From UBA1952 sp965246785 (GTDB lineage Bacteria > Bacteroidota > Bacteroidia > Chitinophagales > Chitinophagaceae): a stretch of 64,000 nt of DNA. Position 1 is the stretch's first letter, and the number at the start of each line of letters is the position of its first letter. Shown here piece by piece: positions 58,805-64,000 of the stretch. The position numbers were made by a program, and so were the translations under genes. The notes under the pieces are model-generated. The model was not told the DNA's origin, made no database searches, and saw nothing but the letters and a program-made list of their open reading frames with translations. The stretch is taken from NCBI GenBank assembly GCA_965246785.1, contig CBDFFM010000020.1, positions 1 through 64,000 on the forward strand, in the 5' to 3' direction.

Positions 58805-61009
58805 TCAAGCCTCCCGCATCCGCCCCCAATGCGCAATCGCAAACCGGATTTCCGCATAGCTGAATTCGCCCGGCAGCGCGTCCTTAATAGGCCGCAGCAT
58901 CTTCGCTCCTTTCTCCTCAATCACCGGGATAATCATCGCCAGCCGCTCGTCGGCTACAAGCTCGCGAACCGAAACTTCGCCCGAAAGAATAAATGCCGCC
59001 AGATGCTCCTGAATGGTTTCTTCCCGCTTCCCGCGCATCGCCACAATTTCTTCCAGCGAATGCCCTTGGCGGAACAGTTCCAGCGTCTGCTGATACGTAA
59101 TGCTTTTTACGGAAGACGACACAACGCTTTCCCTTGGTGCACTCCGCTCCGCCCGCATCTTCTTAGGCGCCTTCTCCGAAATGCGCGAGCGCAAATTGTG
59201 CTGGAAGGCATAATCCCTCAGCACATCCAGAAACGCATCGCCGTAGCGGGCCAGCTTTACCTCGCCGAAGCCGGAAATCTGCAGCAGGCCTTCATTGTCC
59301 AGAGGAATGTAGTAAGCCAGCTCCACCAGCGTGGCATCCGAGAAGATGGTAAAAGCCGGCACACCCTGCGCGTCCGCCAGCCGCTTGCGCACCGCCTTCA
59401 GCGATTCCAATAAAGCGGGGTGCTCCAGTTTTAGTTCCTGCCCAACCGTAGCGCCGCGCGCCGGTTTGTCCTCCACAATTTTTGTCGCCGAAACGAGCAT
59501 CACCCGCTCCTCGCCTTTCAAAACTTTCCAGCTCCTTTCCGTGAGATGAATGACCGGATAGAAATCCGCCGTCTGCTTCAGATACCCGAGCTGAATCAAT
59601 TCGCGACCATAGTTCATCCATTGCGCTTTGCTGGTGGCCGCGCCCACGCCAAAGGTTTTTAGCGATTGATGTTCCGGCCGCACCTTTTCCTTATTCCCCT
59701 TCAGTAGTTCAACTGTGTAGCCCAGCCCGAAGCGCCCATCCAGCCGCGCAACAGCGGACAGCATCATCTGCGCAGGAAGCGTCGCGTCCGCCCGCTCGTA
59801 TTGTGTACGGCAGACATCGCAGGAGCCGCAATTATCCGGCGCTTCCTCGCCAAAATAATTCAGCAGGTATTTCCGGCGGCAGGTGGTGATGGTGCAGAAG
59901 CGGGCCATCTCATCCAGCTTCTTTTCCAGGATGCGCGTCTGCGCGGGATTTTCCGGGATGTTGCAGAAGCCGCGCAGCTTGCTCACATCGGCAAAGGAGT
60001 AAAACAGTATGGCGTCGCTCGGCAATCCGTCGCGACCGGCGCGGCCCGTTTCCTGATAATAGCCCTCAATATTCTTTGGCATATCCGCGTGCAGCACAAA
60101 GCGGACGTTGCTCTTGTCAATGCCCATCCCGAAGGCAATCGTCGCCACTACAATGCGGATGTCGTCGCGGAGAAACGCTTCCTGCGTGGCGTCGCGCTCT
60201 TCTTTCACTAATCCCGCGTGGTAGGCTTTGGCGTTGAAGCCCGCCGCCTGCAAATCCGCCGCCAGCGCCTCAGTTCCATTTCTTGAAAGGCAATAGATAA
60301 TCCCGCTGTCGCCCTTGTGCGCATTCAGGTAGGCGATAATCTGGTCGGTGTGCCGCTTCTTGGGCAAAACCTGATAAAAAATGTTGGGCCGGTTAAAAGA
60401 ATGCTCAAAGACTTTGTAATCCCGCAGCCGCAGCTTCTGGATGATGTCGTCCTTCGTCAGGTTGTCCGCCGTAGCCGTCAGGGCTACCACCGGCACGCCC
60501 GGCAAGGCCGTCTTTAATTCTCCCAGCGCCAGATATTCTGGGCGGAAGTCGTGGCCCCATTGGGAGATGCAGTGCGCCTCATCTATCGCCACCAGCGCAA
60601 TTTTCTGCTTTTGCAGAAACTCTATAAAGCCGCCATTCCCAATCAATCTTTCCGGCGCTACGTACAGCAGTTTCAATTCCCCGGCCTTCATCCGCCACAG
60701 TACATTGTTCTGCTCTTCCGAAGACTGTGAAGAATTGAGAAACGCCGCAGAAATGCCATTCTGCCGCAAAGCATCCACTTGGTCTTTCATCAGCGCAATC
60801 AGCGGGCTTACTACCACCGTCGCGCCGTCCATCAACAGGGCCGGAAGCTGGAAGCAGATACTCTTTCCGCCGCCGGTAGGCATGAGCACCACCCCATCCT
60901 GACCGGAAATGATGTGGCGGATGATGGCCTCCTGACCAGGACGAAATTCAGAATAGCCGAAGTGGCGATGCAGGGCTTCCTGCAAAACGGATTGGGAAAT
61001 AGTAGCCAT
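58805..61009 (-). CDS. recQ: ATP-dependent DNA helicase RecQ
   Basis: A 734-residue 3'-5' helicase that resolves branched DNA. Q-motif start FGYSEFRPGQEAII, Walker A MPTGGGKS (43-50), DEAHCISQWGHDFRP, RecQ-Ct zinc cysteines (CTITTCRRKYLLNYFGEE ... NCGSCDVC), winged helix and HRDC. The C-terminus adds a helix-turn-helix (HTH_40) region (SVKSITYQQTLELFRQGHSLEEI). Longer than E. coli RecQ for that reason. 6 bp downstream of the membrane protein gene. Confidence 0.95.
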   Translation of the reverse strand: MATISQSVLQEALHRHFGYSEFRPGQEAIIRHIISGQDGVVLMPTGGGKSICFQLPALLMDGATVVVSPLIALMKDQVDALRQNGISAAFLNSSQSSEEQNNVLWRMKAGELKLLYVAPERLIGNGGFIEFLQKQKIALVAIDEAHCISQWGHDFRPEYLALGELKTALPGVPVVALTATADNLTKDDIIQKLRLRDYKVFEHSFNRPNIFYQVLPKKRHTDQIIAYLNAHKGDSGIIYCLSRNGTEALAADLQAAGFNAKAYHAGLVKEERDATQEAFLRDDIRIVVATIAFGMGIDKSNVRFVLHADMPKNIEGYYQETGRAGRDGLPSDAILFYSFADVSKLRGFCNIPENPAQTRILEKKLDEMARFCTITTCRRKYLLNYFGEEAPDNCGSCDVCRTQYERADATLPAQMMLSAVARLDGRFGLGYTVELLKGNKEKVRPEHQSLKTFGVGAATSKAQWMNYGRELIQLGYLKQTADFYPVIHLTERSWKVLKGEERVMLVSATKIVEDKPARGATVGQELKLEHPALLESLKAVRKRLADAQGVPAFTIFSDATLVELAYYIPLDNEGLLQISGFGEVKLARYGDAFLDVLRDYAFQHNLRSRISEKAPKKMRAERSAPRESVVSSSVKSITYQQTLELFRQGHSLEEIVAMRGKREETIQEHLAAFILSGEVSVRELVADERLAMIIPVIEEKGAKMLRPIKDALPGEFSYAEIRFAIAHWGRMREA

Positions 61010-61015
61010 GAAAAC

Positions 61016-62392
61016 TCAGCGCGCGCCTTCGGCCCGGTAATGATAGCGGCGAAGGATGTACAAGATAGCAAGGAAGGGTAAGACCCAAAATACCCGCGCC
61101 TCGTAACGCCCTATGACGGTAGCCAGCGCGGCGGTTATCGCCGCATTAAAGAAAAGGAACAGTAGCGTCACCCGCACCAGCGGCGCAAAGGCCGGGCCTT
61201 CTTCCGCAAGTCGCTGCGGCAGGGGCAATGGCTGCAACAGCAGTGCCGCGATGATGAGCAGCACCGATACCGCAATCAGGAAAGCATTCCACCAGTCAAG
61301 GTGCAGCCCACCTTCCTGCTGTGCCGACACGTTTAGTTCTTTCTGCTCTCCCGGAAAGTGGGTGTGCACCGTGCCCTGAAGTACGCTGTCATTCTTAAAG
61401 CGGAAGAAGCCATCACCCACGTACAGCAGCGGCGCCTGCCGGAGCGTGGCCTGCGCGGCTTTAACGCCGTGCATCAAAATGTATTTAGGCGTAGTCAGCG
61501 TCTTGCGGATGATGCGCGTGTATTCCGGCTCCGTGGCTTCCCAGCCGCCGGCGCGGTAAAGGGGGCTTTCTCCGCCCCACATAAAGGCCCATTGGCGGTC
61601 GGGCAGGTTTCGCCGGGAGGCGCAAAGCCTGTACGGCGTCGAATCATTTACGCAGTAATCGTTCAGGAAATCATCCATCAGCCCGCTTTCGCTCATGCGG
61701 CTCATCAGAAAGACGTGCGAGGCGGCCGAGGGCCGGAAGCCGTGGCCCGCTTCATAATTCATGGCCGACAGGCTCACCCAGCCCGCCGCCGATATTCCCA
61801 GCAGGGCGACTCCTACACGCCGCCGCGCCGCATCGCGCCGCTGCCAGCCCTGGGCCAGCAGCACAATTCCGGTCAGCAGCGCTATGAGCAAGTTGGAATT
61901 ATGCACGGTAACGCACAGCAGCATCAGCGCGTAGAGCATCCAGCGCAACCAGGCATTAAGCGGAGGCATGCAAAGCAGCAGCAACGACAAGAGCAGCATT
62001 GCCGTAAATACATCCGGCATTATCTGCCCGGCGAACCATCCTGCGCTCGTGGCCGTGCCCAGTAAAAGCATCAATCCTGCGAAAGCCCTTCTCCTGTAAA
62101 CGCCCGCCAGCAGTCTTTGCGCCAGCAGCAGCAGCAAGCCGGATAGTATAAGTGCCTGCGCTGCCACCACACCCCAAAGGCTTACGCCCATCGTTGTAAT
62201 CCGCAGGAAAAGGCTGTAGGTAAGGGGCCGGTCAAGCGGTACATACAGCGAAAAGGCATTGCTGATGTAGGCGCTGCTGTCCGGCGTGAGGAGCGGGAAG
62301 CCGTTGTACAGTGCCGGTATCATCAGGCACAAGGCGCCCAGGAACCAGTCGGGTAGAAGGGGGCGGAACTTGCGGAGCATGAGGATGCGCAA
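61016..62392 (-). CDS. Polytopic membrane protein (possibly GT-C glycosyltransferase-like)
   Basis: A 458-residue protein with about ten or more predicted membrane helices and a soluble stretch near 210-330. The first loop has LLTPDSSAYISNAFSLY followed by RPLTYSLFL, a pattern (acidic loop residue, then RP..Y) that recalls GT-C transferases using lipid-linked sugars. No clear catalytic signature beyond that, so the call is tentative. Co-oriented with recQ, 6 bp apart. Confidence 0.6.
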   Translation of the reverse strand: MRILMLRKFRPLLPDWFLGALCLMIPALYNGFPLLTPDSSAYISNAFSLYVPLDRPLTYSLFLRITTMGVSLWGVVAAQALILSGLLLLLAQRLLAGVYRRRAFAGLMLLLGTATSAGWFAGQIMPDVFTAMLLLSLLLLCMPPLNAWLRWMLYALMLLCVTVHNSNLLIALLTGIVLLAQGWQRRDAARRRVGVALLGISAAGWVSLSAMNYEAGHGFRPSAASHVFLMSRMSESGLMDDFLNDYCVNDSTPYRLCASRRNLPDRQWAFMWGGESPLYRAGGWEATEPEYTRIIRKTLTTPKYILMHGVKAAQATLRQAPLLYVGDGFFRFKNDSVLQGTVHTHFPGEQKELNVSAQQEGGLHLDWWNAFLIAVSVLLIIAALLLQPLPLPQRLAEEGPAFAPLVRVTLLFLFFNAAITAALATVIGRYEARVFWVLPFLAILYILRRYHYRAEGAR

Positions 62393-62395
62393 AGA

Positions 62396-62429
62396 AAAAG
62401 CAGCGACGCTTCTAAACGCCGCTGCTTTT
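62396..62429 (-). terminator. Rho-independent terminator of SDR gene
   Basis: AAAAGCAGCG pairs with CGCTGCTTTT around a 14-nt loop. On the minus strand a T-run follows. Lies between the SDR stop (62477) and the next gene. Confidence 0.75.
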
Positions 62430-62476
62430 CATTAATTGCTCAGGACTCAATGACCTAAGAACAACGACCCACGGAA

Positions 62477-63307
62477 TTAATCCGCGTCCTCCTTATCCGC
62501 CGGCTTGCTTTCATTGTACATCTGGGCGGCAATGGCCTGGTCGGGCATCACGTTGCCCATGGCCATCTGGATTTTGTTCTTCATGCCGGCTACTACCTTG
62601 TCCTTGCCGGCCATCAGTGCTTCGTAGCCTTCTTTGGCTACGCCGGCGGGGTCGGCGAGCTTGTCTTCTACGACCATCTTGGAGTCTTCGGCACCGGCTT
62701 TGTTGAAGAAGTCAGTATCCGTAGCGCCGGGTTGCAGAGCGGTGATGGTGATGTTTTCAAAATCGCGCAGCTCATAGTGCAGGGCCTGAGTGAAGTTGTA
62801 CACGAAGCCCTTTGTACCGCCATAGACTGCCTGCAAGGGCGCCGGCGCTTTGCTCACTACCGATGCGAGCTGGAGAATCTTACCGCTGCCGCGCGCTATC
62901 ATGTCTTGCAGAAAGCGCTTGGTGAGCACTACGAGCGAGTTGATGTTGAGGTGGATGATTTTCAGCTCCTGCTCCAGGTCGGTTTCCCAGAAGTTGCCAT
63001 AAACGCCTTGCCCGGCGTCGTTCACGAGCACATCTACCTGAATGCCCTGGCCTTTGATGTTGTCGTAAAGCTCCTGCGCGGCGTTCTCGCCGAAGAGGTC
63101 TTTGGAGATGGTGATGACCTTGCCGGCGCCTTCGGCCTTCATCTGCTCCGATGCGGCGAGGAGCTCGCCCTGGTCACGCGCTACGAGGATGAGGTCGTAC
63201 CCGTCGCGGGCAAAGAGGCGGGCCAGCTCCAGGCCTATGCCCCATGAGCCGCCGGTGATGAGCGCCGTTTGCCCGGCGCCTTTGCGATTGTTGGTGTTGC
63301 TTTCCAT
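62477..63307 (-). CDS. Short-chain dehydrogenase/reductase
   Basis: A 276-residue SDR. TGGSWGIG (cofactor-binding TGxxxGIG), LVNDAG, catalytic Ser in LASVVSKAP and the YxxxK motif YGGTKG are present, plus LQPGATDTDFF. It resembles the DltE/YqjQ type of classical SDR. Substrate unknown. Acidic low-complexity end (KPADKEDAD). Confidence 0.9.
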   Translation of the reverse strand: MESNTNNRKGAGQTALITGGSWGIGLELARLFARDGYDLILVARDQGELLAASEQMKAEGAGKVITISKDLFGENAAQELYDNIKGQGIQVDVLVNDAGQGVYGNFWETDLEQELKIIHLNINSLVVLTKRFLQDMIARGSGKILQLASVVSKAPAPLQAVYGGTKGFVYNFTQALHYELRDFENITITALQPGATDTDFFNKAGAEDSKMVVEDKLADPAGVAKEGYEALMAGKDKVVAGMKNKIQMAMGNVMPDQAIAAQMYNESKPADKEDAD

Positions 63308-63373
63308 AGCTTTTCTAAAAAGGGTGGTTTAAGAGCCTTTCATGGCGGAAAAACTATGCCACCTGCCGCTGCC

Positions 63374-64000
63374 TTACCACTTCTCCTCAATGCTTTCCAA
63401 TATAGTAATGTAGCTCCCGTAGCGCGCCTCGGTTATCGTCCCCTCTTCTACAGCGGCCTTTACGGCGCAGCCGGGCTCTGCGAGGTGCAGGCAGTTGTTG
63501 AAGCGGCAGCCCCCCATGGCCCGCCGCATCTCGGGGAAGTAGCCGGACAGCTCCTCGCGCTTCATGTCTATGATGCCGAACTCTTTGACGCCGGGCGTGT
63601 CTATGATGCAGCCGCCGCCGGGCAGGTCAAACATCTCTGCGAATGTGGTGGTGTGCTGGCCCTTGCCGCTCCAGCCGCTCACCTCGCCGGTGCGCAGGGC
63701 CAGGTCGGGCATGAGGGCGTTGATGAGGGTGCTTTTGCCTACGCCGGAGTGCCCGCTGAAGAGGGTGGTGCCGCCGGCAATGCGCGTCCGCAAGGCCTTA
63801 ATGCTTTCCGGGTGCAAGGCCGATATGGCGTACACCTCGTAGCCCGCGCCTTCGTACATCTCCCGCAATTCGGCGAGCTTGGCCACGGCGTCTTCGTCGT
63901 GCAGGTCGGTTTTGTTGACGGCGATGATGGCGGGGATGTGGTAGGCCTCTGCGGTGATGAGGAAGCGGTCTATGAAGCCGTTGGAGGTGCGCGGCTCGGC
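63374..64000 (-). CDS. rsgA: Ribosome small-subunit-dependent GTPase A (5' end outside window)
   Basis: A circularly permuted GTPase that releases 30S assembly factors. The visible 208 residues contain, in the permuted order, G4 (AVNKTDL), G1 (GHSGVGKST) and G3 (DTPGVKEF), followed by the zinc-binding CRFNNCLHLAEPGC. The N-terminal OB domain lies beyond the window end. The minus-strand frame stays open to base 64000. Confidence 0.95.
   Translation of the reverse strand, partial: AEPRTSNGFIDRFLITAEAYHIPAIIAVNKTDLHDEDAVAKLAELREMYEGAGYEVYAISALHPESIKALRTRIAGGTTLFSGHSGVGKSTLINALMPDLALRTGEVSGWSGKGQHTTTFAEMFDLPGGGCIIDTPGVKEFGIIDMKREELSGYFPEMRRAMGGCRFNNCLHLAEPGCAVKAAVEEGTITEARYGSYITILESIEEKW

Overview
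The window looks like chromosomal DNA from a fairly GC-rich member of the Bacteroidota, most likely a Chitinophagaceae-type organism. The evidence is a PorV-like type IX secretion barrel, two TonB-dependent receptors with carboxypeptidase-regulatory N-termini, a large secreted protein with a T9SS-like tail, TMEM175, DUF2846, a CarB without the allosteric domain, and little Shine-Dalgarno signal. There is no prophage, plasmid backbone or CRISPR array. The taxon is an inference from protein families only.

Layout. 1-2.3 kb: a VWA membrane protein cut by the window edge and carrying an apparent frameshift, then a GlsB/YeaQ protein. 2.3-7.5 kb: histidine ammonia-lyase and a three-gene type III polyketide operon (synthase, methyltransferase, flavoprotein) resembling phenolic-lipid operons. 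8-10.6 kb: YycJ-like hydrolase, tRNA-Thr(CGU), SET protein, HIT protein, GreA. 10.6-19.7 kb: TonB receptor, giant secreted protein and PorV-like barrel on one strand. 19.9-26.3 kb: 2-hydroxyacid dehydrogenase overlapping ksgA, M16 protein without its zinc motif, copper-type P1B ATPase, flavin reductase. 26.6-30.7 kb: CpsB phosphatase, Wza and Wzc for exopolysaccharide. 31-37 kb: TMEM175, GNAT, LEA-type lipoprotein, LolD/MacB ATPase, a second TonB receptor, ParA. 37.4-45.2 kb: accessory singletons, including an AT-rich unknown, a HEPN-like protein, MoxR with a repeat protein, and an ExoY/edema-factor-like nucleotidyl cyclase. 45.4-50.3 kb: ECF sigma, putative anti-sigma, envelope protein and PBP1C. 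50.3-58 kb: ACBP, UbiD, and carB split into two genes with three unrelated genes between them. 58-64 kb: a REP-associated transposase between 70-bp inverted repeats, RecQ, a membrane protein, an SDR and RsgA (cut by the window edge).

The gaps are unusually structured. Five separate intergenic regions (about 4.0, 7.8, 21.8, 26.4 and 30.8 kb) hold degenerate tandem arrays whose sequences differ but whose period is about 21 bp in every case, close to two turns of B-DNA. Several dispersed inverted or direct repeats also recur. The observations most worth following are the 21-bp arrays, the ExoY-like cyclase, the split carB and the RAYT with its matching inverted repeats.
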